Assembly: GCA_024742765.1 (NCBI GenBank)
Contig: JANSXT010000007.1
Span: 1 to 64,000 of the forward strand
Length of the DNA stretch: 64,000 nucleotides
Direction of reading: 5' to 3'
Origin: Phyllobacteriaceae bacterium
GTDB lineage: Bacteria; Pseudomonadota; Alphaproteobacteria; Rhizobiales; Rhizobiaceae
Numbering within the stretch: position 1 is the first letter of the stretch; every line of letters begins with the position of its first letter. Under the pieces are notes generated by a model. It saw only the letters and a list, made by a program, of their open reading frames with translations, did no database searches and had not been told where the DNA came from. This document shows positions 1 through 10,572 of this stretch, piece by piece. The translations under genes and the position numbers were made by a program.

Positions 1-1230
1 CATCCGCCGTTCCGCATATTCGGTGACGATGATCGCATCGTCGACGAGCATGCCGACCGCCAGGATCAGGCTGAACAGGACGACGATGTTCACGGTGTAG
101 CCGGCGATCGACAGGAACATGATCCCCATCAGGAACGATGTTGGGATGGCAAGACCGATCAAGAGTGACGAGCGGAAGCCGAGATAGAACAGGATCACCA
201 TGAAGACGAGCAGAACCGCGGTCAAAACCGAGTTCTGCAGGTCGGCAAGAAGGGTCCGGATGTCGGTCGACTTGTCCTGGCTGAACGTGATCTCGACACC
301 CTGGGGCAATTCCGCCCGGAACGCCGTTGCCTCCGCCTTCACCGCATCGACCGTGGCGATCAGGTTGGCGCCGGCGCGTTTGGAGACTTCGATGGCGATT
401 GCCGGCTTGCCGTTCAGGCGGGCCAGCGTTTCCCGGTCTTCGAACGTGTTGCGTATTGTCGCTAGATCTCGTGCCCGCACGACCGCGTTGCCGTTCACAG
501 CAATCGGCAAGTTGGCAATGTCTTCAATGGTCTCGATCAGCGCCGGCACCTTGACCGCATACTGGCCCTGATCGCCTTGCAGCGTTCCGGCGGCGACCAG
601 CTGGTTGTTGGTGCTCACACCGCCGATCAGCGCATCAAGCTGCAGATTGTAGGACGACAGCTTGACCGGATCGATGATGACATCGACCTGCTCCTTGCGT
701 GAGCCCTGGAGCGTTGCTTCCAAAACACCGGAGACCTCCTCCAGCCTGTCACGCAGTTCACGCGCCGTCCGCGTCAAGACACGCTCGGGCGCGTCGCCCG
801 ACAGCGTGACGACCAAGACCGGAAACTCGGAAATGTTCACTTCGGCGACGGTCGGCTCGTCGGTTCCGGCCGGGAATTCGCCCTTCACCTGATCGACCTC
901 GGTGCGCACATCGTCGAGCGCCGTGCCGAGATCGGCACTGGGATCGAACTCGACCACCACATTGCCGCCGCCCTGATAGGCGCTGGCAGTGATCGTATCG
1001 ACGCCCTTGATGTTCTGCAGTTCCGATTCCAGCGGCCTGATCAGCAGGCGCTCGGCATCTTCCGGCGACACACCCTGAAGCGACAGGCCCACATAGACAA
1101 CCGGGAACTGGATGTCGGGCTCGGCTTCCTTGGGGATGCTGATATAGGACAGCGAGCCCGCGATCAGGAAGAACAGCAGGGTGACGATCGTCAGCCGCGC
1201 ATTTTTGACGGCAAGTTCAAGCAGTCCCAT
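1..1230 (-). CDS. RND efflux transporter permease (AcrB/MexB-like), N-terminal part; C-terminus lies beyond window start
   Basis: Reverse-strand translation from CAT at 1228-1230 gives MGLLELAVKNARLTIVTLLFFLIAGSLSYISIPKEAEPDIQ... through ...NIVVLFSLILAVGMLVDDAIIVTEYAERRM, typical RND permease TM1 and GMLVDDAIVV motif. Confidence 0.9.
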   Translation of the reverse strand, partial: MGLLELAVKNARLTIVTLLFFLIAGSLSYISIPKEAEPDIQFPVVYVGLSLQGVSPEDAERLLIRPLESELQNIKGVDTITASAYQGGGNVVVEFDPSADLGTALDDVRTEVDQVKGEFPAGTDEPTVAEVNISEFPVLVVTLSGDAPERVLTRTARELRDRLEEVSGVLEATLQGSRKEQVDVIIDPVKLSSYNLQLDALIGGVSTNNQLVAAGTLQGDQGQYAVKVPALIETIEDIANLPIAVNGNAVVRARDLATIRNTFEDRETLARLNGKPAIAIEVSKRAGANLIATVDAVKAEATAFRAELPQGVEITFSQDKSTDIRTLLADLQNSVLTAVLLVFMVILFYLGFRSSLLIGLAIPTSFLMGIMFLSIAGYTVNIVVLFSLILAVGMLVDDAIIVTEYAERRM

Positions 1231-2393
1231 CATTGGCTTGCAGCCTCGCCGCTTGCTTCCGCGATCAGCCGGTCGATGACCGCATTGTCGGCGTCGACCG
1301 GTGCGACGGTCTGGCCCTCACTGACAAAGTTCTGGCCGACGACGATGATCCGCGCGTCTTCGGGAATACCGCCGAGCAACAGCGCATCGGTCGAATCATC
1401 GACCAGGTCGATCGGATAGAACACAACCGTGCCATCCTCATCCACGGCGCGCACGCCCAACTCGCCCGAATCATCAAGCGTGACCACCGAGCGCGGCACC
1501 GGGGTTGCCACCACCGGCTCGCCGCGCAGGATCACTTCGGCGGTCATGCCCGCAGGCACGGCAAGGTCTGCGTTCGGCGCCTCCACTTCAACCGTGAAGG
1601 TTCGGGTGGACGACTGGGCCTCGCGGCTGATGAAGCGGATCGTGCCGTCGATCACATCGCCGGTCACGAGGCGCAACTGAGCTGTGCCGCCGACGCGAAT
1701 CGTGTTGAGATCGCTTTCATTGACCTCGCCAATGCCGATGATCGGGTCGAGCGCGATCAGATTGGCGACCGGCGTCCCCTGGTCGACCGAGCTGCCCTGC
1801 TCGACCATCACATTGTCGACGACACCGCCGAACGGCGCCGTCACGTCCAGCCGGTCCAGTTCGGCGGCAGCTGCTTCATACTGGCTTTCGGCCAGCCGCA
1901 GCGCAGAACGCTGCTGGTCCAGTTGCAGGCGCGGCAGTGTTCCGCGTTCCACCAGCTCCTCGCGTGCGGCAAACTCGGCACGCGCCTGTTCGAGTGCCGC
2001 CTCGGCACTGCGCACGGCCGCATCGCGACCCTCGGGCGCAATCCGCGCAACCGTGTCGCCTTGTGCGACCAGATCGCCCTGCTCGACAAGCAGTTCGGCG
2101 ATGACGCCGCCGGCACGCGCGGTCATGTTGGTCCGCTTGTCGGCCTGGGTGACACCGGAAACGCGCACGGTGCGGGCATGGTCGATGCTGGGAATGACCG
2201 CGACCGCCACCGACTGCTGCGGCCTGGCATCGTCCGGCGCGGCATCGGAGGCGGAATCGGTTTCCGCGACGGCGGCCGGCTCACCGCCCTCCTGATCCGA
2301 TGCGCTGCCCACCGACGAAAAATCGCCGGTCAGAACCCAGGCGGCCGAGGCGACAAACACCAAAATGGCCGCATAACGATGCGCTTTCATCAA
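1230..2393 (-). CDS. RND efflux periplasmic adaptor subunit (HlyD/MFP family)
   Basis: Signal-anchor N-terminus, biotinyl-lipoyl-like and coiled-coil MFP pattern (AGGVIAELLVEQGDLVAQGDTVARI), coupled to the RND permease. Confidence 0.92.
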   Translation of the reverse strand: MMKAHRYAAILVFVASAAWVLTGDFSSVGSASDQEGGEPAAVAETDSASDAAPDDARPQQSVAVAVIPSIDHARTVRVSGVTQADKRTNMTARAGGVIAELLVEQGDLVAQGDTVARIAPEGRDAAVRSAEAALEQARAEFAAREELVERGTLPRLQLDQQRSALRLAESQYEAAAAELDRLDVTAPFGGVVDNVMVEQGSSVDQGTPVANLIALDPIIGIGEVNESDLNTIRVGGTAQLRLVTGDVIDGTIRFISREAQSSTRTFTVEVEAPNADLAVPAGMTAEVILRGEPVVATPVPRSVVTLDDSGELGVRAVDEDGTVVFYPIDLVDDSTDALLLGGIPEDARIIVVGQNFVSEGQTVAPVDADNAVIDRLIAEASGEAASQ

Positions 2394-2553
2394 TCAATCC
2401 AACATGAATGCTTGCCCACGATGGGGCCGTTCAAGGCGACTATACGCAGAGCCGGCCATTTGGACCGGCAATCAATCACACATTGCAGCGCAATATAAGA
2501 TCGAAATGCCCGCAATGGTAGTGTCTGCTGACAATTTGACAAAATAACAAAAA

Positions 2554-3171
2554 ATGTCATACAGTCAAGAGATCATGCTTCACATCATTCCCGACGACAA
2601 GCGCAGCACAATCCTGCGATCGGCTTTCGAGGTTTTTGTGACCTACGGGTTCCGCAAGACCTCGATGGACGACATTGCGCGGCAGGCGGGCATGTCGCGT
2701 CCGGCACTCTATCAGGTGTTTCGCAACAAGACGGAGATCTTCCGCGGACTTGCCGAAGAGATGATGAGCGGCGCCGCCGCCAAGGCCCGTGCCGCACTGA
2801 TGAGGCCCGGCTCGTTTCACGACCGTTTGAAGGCGGCAATGGACGAATCGATCCTCGACGTGCACCGCTTCATCGAACAGACGCCGCACGGTCTGGAACT
2901 GATGGGCGTCAATGACGAGATCGCCGCAGACATCGAGGAACGCTGGTGCGACGTGATGGCCGATGTGGTCGCGCACGGTATTGCATCAGCCGTCGATGAT
3001 GGCGAACTCGATCTGTCGCGCACCGGATCGACGCCGGAATCGGCCGCGCTCGTCTTTATGCAGGCCATGGAGGGCCTGAAAAGTGATGCGATGCGCGGAA
3101 AACCCATCGAGCATCACGTCGACGCACTGGTGCGTTTCGTCTCCGGAGCGCTTACCGCCGACCGACCATAA
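2554..3171 (+). CDS. TetR/AcrR family transcriptional regulator (start may be ATG 2575)
   Basis: N-terminal HTH: ILRSAFEVFVTYGFRKTSMDDIARQAGMSRPALYQVFRNKTEIF; divergent from the RND operon. Confidence 0.92.
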   Translation: MSYSQEIMLHIIPDDKRSTILRSAFEVFVTYGFRKTSMDDIARQAGMSRPALYQVFRNKTEIFRGLAEEMMSGAAAKARAALMRPGSFHDRLKAAMDESILDVHRFIEQTPHGLELMGVNDEIAADIEERWCDVMADVVAHGIASAVDDGELDLSRTGSTPESAALVFMQAMEGLKSDAMRGKPIEHHVDALVRFVSGALTADRP

Positions 3172-3192
3172 TCCGGTCTTTCCGCCGCCTTC

Positions 3193-4314
3193 CTAAGTGG
3201 CCGAAGACCTGCCAATGCGCCTAATGGCATCGCGCATCCGGGCGCCCATCGGCTCGCGCTTGTTCGCCGGGAGAATATCGGCCCGCAATTCAGCGCTGAG
3301 ATCGAGCGTCGGTCTTTCACCGATATCGTCAAAATGCGCGTCCAGAAAATCCTTCACCGCAGCCCGGCCCGTGTCGCGAAGGTCGGTGAGGAAGGACCAT
3401 TCCGCATTGAGTTTCGATGAGGCCGAAAGAGTCTCGACCACCGGATCGGCGGCGACCCTGTGCATGCGGATGGACCGGTAGTCAGTGCCCTCGAGCCGCC
3501 CGTCGCGCTTCAGCCGACGAATGAACTCGATTGCCCGGAACTCGCGCAACAGCCCGGCATTGAACGTGATTTCGTTCATCCGGTCCTGGATTTCCTGGGC
3601 GGTCCGCGGCGTCGTCTCCCGCTCGATCGGGTTGATCTGCACCAGAAGGCAGTCTTCGGTCTCGGTCTCGTAGAAGAACGGAAACAGCACGGGATTGCCC
3701 CCGAACCCGCCGTCCCAATAGGGAACGCCATCGATCTCGACCGCTTTGAACAGCATGGGCAAACAGGCCGATGCCATCACCGCATCGATGCTGATCTCCT
3801 CGCCGGAAAAGACTCGGACCTTGCCATTGTGGACATTGGTCGCCGACACGAACACCTTGAACGCGTCACAGCCATGCACCAGATCGAAATCGATCTCCGA
3901 TGCGACCACATCGCGCAGCGGATTGATATCGAGGAAATTGGTGTCATAGGGCGAAAAGACTCGGCTGAAAATGTCAAAGAACCGATAGCTCGGCGAGTTT
4001 TCATAGCCGTAATTGCCGAACCACAGATCCATCGGCGTCCGCTGGATGGGCGAAAACCGGCCCTTGCGCGCCACCGCCGCCCAAAAGTCGTGCAGGCTCT
4101 GTCTGGCGCCACCCACGCCGCCGCGCGCCCAACCCTCGGCAAGCGCAACGGCATTCATCGCCCCGGCGCTGGTCCCCGAAATCCCCTCAAAATCCAGCCG
4201 GCCGTCCTCAAGCAGGCCGTCCAGCACGCCCCATGAAAACGCGCCGTGCGATCCCCCGCCCTGCAAGGCCAGATTGATACGCTTTCGATTGGTCTTTCCG
4301 TTGGGTTTGGACAC
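3193..4314 (-). CDS. Patatin-like phospholipase family protein (GTG start inferred at 4314)
   Basis: NLALQGGGSHGAFSWG oxyanion motif and GTSAG nucleophile elbow; upstream part of the ORF overlaps the next gene. Confidence 0.9.
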   Translation of the reverse strand: MSKPNGKTNRKRINLALQGGGSHGAFSWGVLDGLLEDGRLDFEGISGTSAGAMNAVALAEGWARGGVGGARQSLHDFWAAVARKGRFSPIQRTPMDLWFGNYGYENSPSYRFFDIFSRVFSPYDTNFLDINPLRDVVASEIDFDLVHGCDAFKVFVSATNVHNGKVRVFSGEEISIDAVMASACLPMLFKAVEIDGVPYWDGGFGGNPVLFPFFYETETEDCLLVQINPIERETTPRTAQEIQDRMNEITFNAGLLREFRAIEFIRRLKRDGRLEGTDYRSIRMHRVAADPVVETLSASSKLNAEWSFLTDLRDTGRAAVKDFLDAHFDDIGERPTLDLSAELRADILPANKREPMGARMRDAIRRIGRSSAT

Positions 4315-4339
4315 GTCCGATTGCCTCTTCAACCGGTGG

Positions 4340-5134
4340 TCAAAGCGCCGTCCAGCCACCATCGACGGAGATCGTCGTGCCGGTGATCTGGCGCGCATGC
4401 TCGGAACACAGGAAAACCACCGTTCCACCCAGTTCTTCGACGGTGGCAAACTCTCGGGTCGGCTGGCGCTGAAGCATCACCTTGTCCAGCACCTCCTGCC
4501 GGTCCATGCCGTGCGCCTTCATCTGGTCTTCGATCTGGCCCTCGACCAGCGGTGTCAGCACGTAACCGGGACAGATGGCATTGCAGGTCGCGGCGAGCTT
4601 GGCTTCGGCAAATTCGAGCGCGATCGTCTTGGTCAGCCCGACAACGCCATGTTTGGCAGCGATATAGGCGGACTTGTAGGGCGACGCGGTCAGCCCGTGC
4701 GCCGAGGCGATGTTGACGATCCGGCCCCAGCCCTTTTCCTTCATCATCGGGATGGCGGCGGCGGCCGTGTGAAACGCCGACGACAGGTTGATGGCGATGA
4801 TCGCGTCCCACTTCTCGGTCGGAAAATCCTCGACCGCCGACACGTGTTGGATGCCCGCATTGTTGACGAGGATATCGACCGACCCGAACCGTTCGGCTGC
4901 CTTCTCCACCAGCATGCGCGACTGGTCGGCTTTGGAGAGGTCCGCCTGGATATAGACGGTCTGGTTCCCGGCACTGGCCGCGATTTTCTTGGCCAGCGCA
5001 TGATCATCATCGGAATCGGTGTAGGAATTGAGCACCACATTGTGCCCTTCGGCGGCGAGTGCCCGGGCGATGCCGAGCCCGATGCCGGAATTGGACCCCG
5101 TCACGATGGCGGTCTTCGGTGCGTCGCTGGCCAT
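4340..5134 (-). CDS. bdhA: 3-hydroxybutyrate dehydrogenase (SDR family)
   Basis: TGSNSGIG cofactor motif, NNAGIQH, YxxxK; C-terminus [15 protein letters not shown] typical of HBDH. Confidence 0.85.
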   Translation of the reverse strand: MASDAPKTAIVTGSNSGIGLGIARALAAEGHNVVLNSYTDSDDDHALAKKIAASAGNQTVYIQADLSKADQSRMLVEKAAERFGSVDILVNNAGIQHVSAVEDFPTEKWDAIIAINLSSAFHTAAAAIPMMKEKGWGRIVNIASAHGLTASPYKSAYIAAKHGVVGLTKTIALEFAEAKLAATCNAICPGYVLTPLVEGQIEDQMKAHGMDRQEVLDKVMLQRQPTREFATVEELGGTVVFLCSEHARQITGTTISVDGGWTAL

Positions 5135-5312
5135 GGCTTGTCCCCGTTCAAATGCTGACGTTGCGGTGCAACATAGGCTGGCCTTTATGGCTTGTCATCG
5201 CCCTGGCATGATTGTGATGGCAGTTTGCGACCATGGCAGCGCGCCGGGCGACGCCGATTGCAGCGCGTCTTCGAAGCCGCTAAAACCGGAGCGGATCAAA
5301 CAAGAAATCGAC

Positions 5313-6563
5313 ATGAACACGCTGGCAGCCCCTCTTCCGCGACGCAAATCGGTTCCCGTCAATGTGGGCGGCGTCATGGTCGGCGGCGACGCACCGGTCA
5401 TGGTCCAATCCATGACCAACACCGACACGGCCGATATCGATGCGACGGTCGCCCAGTGCGCCGCGCTGCACAGGGCCGGATCGGAAGTGGTCCGCATTAC
5501 CGTCGACCGGGACGAAAGCGCCGCTGCCGTGCCGAAGATTCGCGAGCGGCTGGAGCGGCTCGGCCATGACGTGCCGCTGGTCGGCGACTTCCATTATATC
5601 GGCCACAAGCTTCTGGCCGATCATCCCGCCTGCGCGGAAGCGCTGGCCAAATACCGCATCAATCCGGGCAATGTCGGCTTCAGGGACAAGCGCGACCGGC
5701 AGTTCATCGAAATCGTCGAAATGGCGATCCGGCATGACAAACCCGTGCGCATCGGCGTCAATTGGGGTTCGCTCGATCAGGAACTGCTGACCCGCCTGAT
5801 GGACGACAACCAGAAGAAGGGCTTTCCCATGTCGGCCGACGAGGTGACACGGGAGGCAATCGTCCAGTCCGCTCTGCTGTCGGCCGAACTCGCCGAACAG
5901 ACCGGATTGCCGCGCAACAGGATTCTGTTGTCGGCAAAGGTTTCACGTGTTCAGGATCTGATCGCCGTCTACACCGATCTGGCGGCGCGCTGTGATCATG
6001 CCCTGCATCTGGGCCTAACTGAAGCGGGCATGGGGTCCAAGGGCATCGTCGCATCGTCCGCGGCGCTCGCCGTGCTGCTGCAGCAGGGGATCGGCGACAC
6101 GATCCGCATTTCTCTGACGCCGGAGCCTGGCGGCGATCGGACCAAGGAGGTCCAGGTCGCGCAGGAATTGCTGCAGTCCATGAGTTTCCGACAGTTCGTG
6201 CCGCTCGTCGCAGCATGCCCCGGTTGCGGCCGCACGACGTCGACCGTCTTTCAGGAACTGGCCCGCAAGATCGAGGACGATCTGCGGCGCAACATGCCCG
6301 TCTGGCGCGAAAAATATCCGGGCGTCGAGGAACTCAAGGTCGCGGTCATGGGCTGCATCGTCAACGGGCCGGGCGAATCCAAACACGCCGACATCGGCAT
6401 TTCGCTGCCGGGAACGGGCGAAACGCCCGCCGCGCCCGTCTTCGTGGATGGCAAGAAGGCAGCCACGCTCCGCGGCGACGACATTGCGGGCAAGTTCGAG
6501 GCGATGGTCGGCGACTATATCGAGGCCCGCTTTGGCGAAGGCGGCAGGGATGCGGCGGCTTGA
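5313..6563 (+). CDS. ispG: 4-hydroxy-3-methylbut-2-enyl diphosphate synthase
   Basis: [51 protein letters not shown]; start chosen at [13 protein letters not shown]. Confidence 0.96.
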   Translation: MNTLAAPLPRRKSVPVNVGGVMVGGDAPVMVQSMTNTDTADIDATVAQCAALHRAGSEVVRITVDRDESAAAVPKIRERLERLGHDVPLVGDFHYIGHKLLADHPACAEALAKYRINPGNVGFRDKRDRQFIEIVEMAIRHDKPVRIGVNWGSLDQELLTRLMDDNQKKGFPMSADEVTREAIVQSALLSAELAEQTGLPRNRILLSAKVSRVQDLIAVYTDLAARCDHALHLGLTEAGMGSKGIVASSAALAVLLQQGIGDTIRISLTPEPGGDRTKEVQVAQELLQSMSFRQFVPLVAACPGCGRTTSTVFQELARKIEDDLRRNMPVWREKYPGVEELKVAVMGCIVNGPGESKHADIGISLPGTGETPAAPVFVDGKKAATLRGDDIAGKFEAMVGDYIEARFGEGGRDAAA

Positions 6564-7425
6564 ACGAACATTCACGCCGAATTTAAAGACGCTCATCGCA
6601 GCGGCGTTTATCTGTTTCGTACCCGCAACAAGCTGGGCAACACAAGACATTTCGCCGGAAGAGATCGGGCACGGAACGATCTGTTCACTGATTGAGCGCG
6701 AAGCACAGCGCAATGGTCTGCCACCGGCGTTCTTTGCCCGCTTGATCTGGAAGGAAAGCCGCTTCGACCCGCTGGCCGTTTCGCCGAAGGGCGCCGAGGG
6801 CATCGCACAATTCATGCCCGCCACCGCCGAGCGGCGCGGTCTTGAAAACAGTTTCGATCCGGCACAGGCCCTGCCGGCATCGGCCACCTACCTTGCCGCG
6901 CTGCGCCTGCAGTTCGGCAATCTCGGCCTTGCCGCCGCGGCCTACAATGCCGGCGAGGCGCGCATTGATCGCTGGCTGGTGGGCGCTTCGTCGCTGCCGC
7001 TCGAGACCGAGGACTACGTCCTTTCGATCACCGGTGAACCCGCCAATAATTTCATCGAACGCCGCCGTCAGATTCGCGAATTGCCGCTCGAACAGGGCAA
7101 ACCGTTTGAAGAAGCATGCGTGCGCATGGCATCCGTCGCCGGCATCGGCGTTGCCGGCCTCGCCCAGGTGCCGACAAAACCGTGGGGTGTGCAGGTTGCC
7201 GGCGGCTACAGACGCGCGGCCGTGATGCGCCAGTGGAACCAGATCAAACGCCGGCACAGTACACTTCTGGCCGGTTTGCCGGTCAATATCAGCCGGCAAA
7301 AGAGCCCGCTCGGCCCCAAGCCAATCTATGCCGTGCGCATCGGCGCCGATTCGCGGATCGAGGCCAATGCCATTTGCGGGCGGCTGCGCGCCGCTGGCGG
7401 CGCGTGCGTGGTCAAGAAGAACTGA
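6550..7425 (+). CDS. Lytic transglycosylase domain protein (SLT family)
   Basis: [44 protein letters not shown] motifs; signal peptide at [13 protein letters not shown]. Confidence 0.88.
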   Translation: MRRLERTFTPNLKTLIAAAFICFVPATSWATQDISPEEIGHGTICSLIEREAQRNGLPPAFFARLIWKESRFDPLAVSPKGAEGIAQFMPATAERRGLENSFDPAQALPASATYLAALRLQFGNLGLAAAAYNAGEARIDRWLVGASSLPLETEDYVLSITGEPANNFIERRRQIRELPLEQGKPFEEACVRMASVAGIGVAGLAQVPTKPWGVQVAGGYRRAAVMRQWNQIKRRHSTLLAGLPVNISRQKSPLGPKPIYAVRIGADSRIEANAICGRLRAAGGACVVKKN

Positions 7426-7431
7426 ATCCGG

Positions 7432-8337
7432 CTAATTTGTCCGGTTGGCGATAAAGCGCGCCGCGCCGCGCAGAACCGAGGCACGCGCGCCGTAAGACGC
7501 GAGCAACGCTTCGGCCTCTGCGACATGGGCATCGAGTTGCCGGCGCGCCCAGTCGATCCCGTGCATGCCGACCAGCGTCTGTTTTCCCGCTGCAGCATCC
7601 TTGCCGGTCGCCTTGCCCATCGACGTGCTGTCGGCCGTCACGTCGAGAAGATCGTCGGCCAGTTGAAACGCAAGCCCGATCACCTCGCCAAAGCGGCGCA
7701 TGCGCGCCCGCTCCGTCCCGCCGGCAGCAATCGCGCCGGCCTCGCACGCGTAACGGATCAGAGCGCCGGTCTTCATCGCATGGATGGTCGTGATCATTTC
7801 GGGGGCGGCATCGCCATGCTCGAGCGCCAGATCGAGCATCTGCCCGCCGACCATCCCGCCAAGCCCCGCAGAGCGGGCCAGAAGCAGCGCCAGTTCGCTG
7901 CGCTGGTCGGCCGACAGAGCGGCCGAGCCCGATATGGTCAGGTCGAACGCCATTGTCAGTAGCGCATCGCCCGCCAAGATGGCCGTCGCCTCATCGAATT
8001 TGCGGTGGACGGTTGGCTGTCCGCGCCGCAGATCATCATCGTCCATCGACGGCAGATCGTCATGGACCAGCGAATAGCAATGCACCAGCTCCAGCCCCGC
8101 CGCCGCGCCGAGTGCGGCATCGTCCGAACCGCCCAGCAGGGCATTGACCTCGAGCACCAGAAACGGCCGCAACCTCTTTCCGCCATTGAGAACCGCATGG
8201 CGCATCGCCGCCAGCAAACGCTCGGGCCGCCCGGTTTCATGATCGCGGGGGTCCGCCGAGAGGCGATTGTCAAGAAACGCCTCGACAAGGACTGCGCGAT
8301 CGGCAAGGGACTGACGAAAAGCATCATGATCGGACAT
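7432..8337 (-). CDS. ispA: Polyprenyl (farnesyl/geranylgeranyl) diphosphate synthase
   Basis: GGKRLRP, DDLPSMDDDDLRRG (first Asp-rich) and QLADDLLD (second Asp-rich) motifs. Confidence 0.9.
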   Translation of the reverse strand: MSDHDAFRQSLADRAVLVEAFLDNRLSADPRDHETGRPERLLAAMRHAVLNGGKRLRPFLVLEVNALLGGSDDAALGAAAGLELVHCYSLVHDDLPSMDDDDLRRGQPTVHRKFDEATAILAGDALLTMAFDLTISGSAALSADQRSELALLLARSAGLGGMVGGQMLDLALEHGDAAPEMITTIHAMKTGALIRYACEAGAIAAGGTERARMRRFGEVIGLAFQLADDLLDVTADSTSMGKATGKDAAAGKQTLVGMHGIDWARRQLDAHVAEAEALLASYGARASVLRGAARFIANRTN

Positions 8338-8454
8338 GGCTTGCTTTTGGCGTTTTCATCACCGATCTGCAATAAGCCTTCGACATGGACGTGACGGTGT
8401 GCGCCCCAAGGGCGTCGCCCAGCACTGCTGTAATGCAACCGGGACCACGATAAG

Positions 8455-9210
8455 GTGAGCCGAGCCAAAGCCAAATCGAAGACCAGCGGCCGCCAACGGT
8501 CGGCCGCAAACGGTCGGCTTCGATCATGGCTGCGCCGGCGCTGGCTGCGCTATCCGCTCTTTGCCCTGCTGGTCCTCATGGCACTGCCGATCGTTCTGCC
8601 GCTTGTCTATCGCATCGAGGCGGTGCGGCCGGTCTCGACGCTGATGCTGTCGCGGGCAGTCACGTTGCAGCCCGTCGACCGGCAATGGGTCGAGATCGAT
8701 GATGTCACGCCGCGCCTTTATCAATCCGTCATGATGTCCGAGGACGGCCAGTTCTGCCGCCATCACGGTGTTGACCTGCGCGAATTGCGGGCGGTTATCG
8801 ACGACGCGCTGGAAGGCGAGCGTGTGCGCGGTGCATCGACCATCACCATGCAGACCGCCAGGAACCTGTTTCTGTGGAACGGCCGCTCCTTCATCCGCAA
8901 GGGTCTGGAGGTGCCGCTTGCCATTTGGATCGATCTGGTTCTGCCCAAGCAGCGGATCATGGAGATCTATCTGAACATCGCCGAATGGGGCCCAAGCGGC
9001 CAGTTCGGCATCAAGGCAGGGGCCACCCATCATTTCGGCCGTGCGCCGGACGGGTTGAGCAACCGTCAATCGGCGCTTCTGGCGGTCACCTTGCCCAACC
9101 CCCATGTCCGCGATCCTGCGCGCCCCGGCGCCGGCATGCAAAGGGTGGCAGACATCGTGCAGCGGCGTGCCGCCCAGTCGGGCGCCTATGTCGGGTGCCT
9201 GCCCGGTTGA
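8455..9210 (+). CDS. mtgA: Monofunctional biosynthetic peptidoglycan transglycosylase
   Basis: SEDGQFCRHHGVD, GASTITMQTARNLFLWNGRSFIRKGLE, IYLNIAEWG GT51 motifs; GTG start. Confidence 0.93.
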   Translation: MSRAKAKSKTSGRQRSAANGRLRSWLRRRWLRYPLFALLVLMALPIVLPLVYRIEAVRPVSTLMLSRAVTLQPVDRQWVEIDDVTPRLYQSVMMSEDGQFCRHHGVDLRELRAVIDDALEGERVRGASTITMQTARNLFLWNGRSFIRKGLEVPLAIWIDLVLPKQRIMEIYLNIAEWGPSGQFGIKAGATHHFGRAPDGLSNRQSALLAVTLPNPHVRDPARPGAGMQRVADIVQRRAAQSGAYVGCLPG

Positions 9211-9351
9211 GCGGCGCAAAAAACGTCGGGACCATCTTCCAAAACCCGCATCGATTGTGTATAGGCCACCCACTTTTCCGCGCATGACGGTATGGGACGG
9301 GCCGGCCACCGGTCAGGTCTCGCTGTTGCGCCGATATCTGGAGTGACGAAA

Positions 9352-9534
9352 ATGGCTGTACCCAAGAGGAAGGTCACCCGCGCAAAACGCGGCATGCGTC
9401 GTTCAAGCGACGCGCTGAAGAACCCGACCTATGTCGAGGACAAGGCGTCGGGCGAGTTGCGCCGGCCGCACCATATCGACCTGAAGACCGGCATGTATCG
9501 CGGCCGCCAGGTGCTCGCGCCCAAGGAAGACTAG
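9352..9534 (+). CDS. rpmF: 50S ribosomal protein L32
   Basis: [55 protein letters not shown], full-length match to L32. Confidence 0.97.
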   Translation: MAVPKRKVTRAKRGMRRSSDALKNPTYVEDKASGELRRPHHIDLKTGMYRGRQVLAPKED

Positions 9535-9552
9535 GTCTTCTCATCTGGTTTG

Positions 9553-9589
9553 AAAAAACCCGCGCTGGCTTCGGCCGGCGCGGGTTTTT
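9553..9589 (+). terminator. Rho-independent terminator downstream of rpmF (possibly bidirectional)
   Basis: Inverted repeat AAAAACCCGCGC ... GCGCGGGTTTTT with T-tract between convergent genes. Confidence 0.8.
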
Positions 9590-9620
9590 GTGTGGACCGC
9601 TTTTGCTGCCCGGTCAGTGC

Positions 9621-10448
9621 TTACTGATCGATCAGGCTTGCCGCATAGGCGATGGCACGCTGATAATTGCCGCTGTCGTTCCAAGCCGACAGGACGCGGA
9701 AATTGCGCGAACCCTCGTTGAAGGGCTGGCCGGCGCGCCATCCATTGCGGCGCAGCATGTTGGCGGCTGTTGCCAGCGCATCGGCGGAGTTGTTGGGATC
9801 GGCCCGTCCATCGCCGCTTCCATCGACCGCAAAGCGGATCCAGTTGCCGGCCAGAAACTGCATATGACCCAGCTCGCCGGACGGCCCCCCCCGGCTGTTG
9901 CTGGAAATAAGCCCGCGATCGACGAGCTTCAGCGCAGCAATCGCATCGTCCTCGAACCGCGGGTGACGCCGACAATAGGATGCGAGCGTCACAGCACCGC
10001 TGACGATCGGTGTGTCACCCGTATAGCCGCCCCACGACGTCTCATAGCCCCAGATTGCAACGAGGATCGAACCGGGCACGCCATACTGGCGTTCGAGCGC
10101 CTGGAACAGGCCGGCCTTTTGGCCCAGACGGCGCTTGGCGCCCGACACAAACGAATTGACACTCGAGAAGCGGCTTTTGAGAAATTGTTCCGGGCTGCGG
10201 TACCGTGTCCCGGTCTGCGAAGACGGATTGGATTCAAACCGCCAGGTGATGCCTGATATCCCGGACCGTTGAAGCGCCTGCATGCCGCGTTGTCCGACGC
10301 CAGCCGATGCGGCCTGCTGGGCCAAAGCCTGCTTGTAGGCCTCGAACTGGCCCTGACTGGTGATGCATCGCGCCGCATGTGCCGGTGCTGTCGCCAGTAC
10401 GCCGGCCAAAACTACCCCTACACCCAACCGGACCCATTTCGGTGTCAT
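9621..10448 (-). CDS. Lytic murein transglycosylase (MltB-like)
   Basis: YGVPGSILVAIWGYETSWGGYTGDTPIVSGAVTLA and GELGHMQFLAGNW motifs; signal peptide at MTPKWVRLGVGVVLAGVLATAPAHA. Confidence 0.88.
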   Translation of the reverse strand: MTPKWVRLGVGVVLAGVLATAPAHAARCITSQGQFEAYKQALAQQAASAGVGQRGMQALQRSGISGITWRFESNPSSQTGTRYRSPEQFLKSRFSSVNSFVSGAKRRLGQKAGLFQALERQYGVPGSILVAIWGYETSWGGYTGDTPIVSGAVTLASYCRRHPRFEDDAIAALKLVDRGLISSNSRGGPSGELGHMQFLAGNWIRFAVDGSGDGRADPNNSADALATAANMLRRNGWRAGQPFNEGSRNFRVLSAWNDSGNYQRAIAYAASLIDQ

Positions 10449-10572
10449 GTGAAACTCCCTCATCTGCAAAGGAATGCTCCGGACTGGCTGTCGCGAAGCT
10501 CCGCCCCGGCCCACACTGCCGGATTCGCGCGCGAAAGTCAGGCACAAACACTGCAAAAAGATGAAGGCACCT

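Noticed and set aside
1233-2498. 421-aa plus-strand ORF opposite the MFP adaptor gene
   Set aside because: Shadow ORF; the MFP reading frame is convincing.
5939-5954. GGTTTCACGTGTTCAG in ispG, resembling parS
   Set aside because: Only the left half and core match TGTTTCACGTGAAACA; right arm is too degenerate to call.
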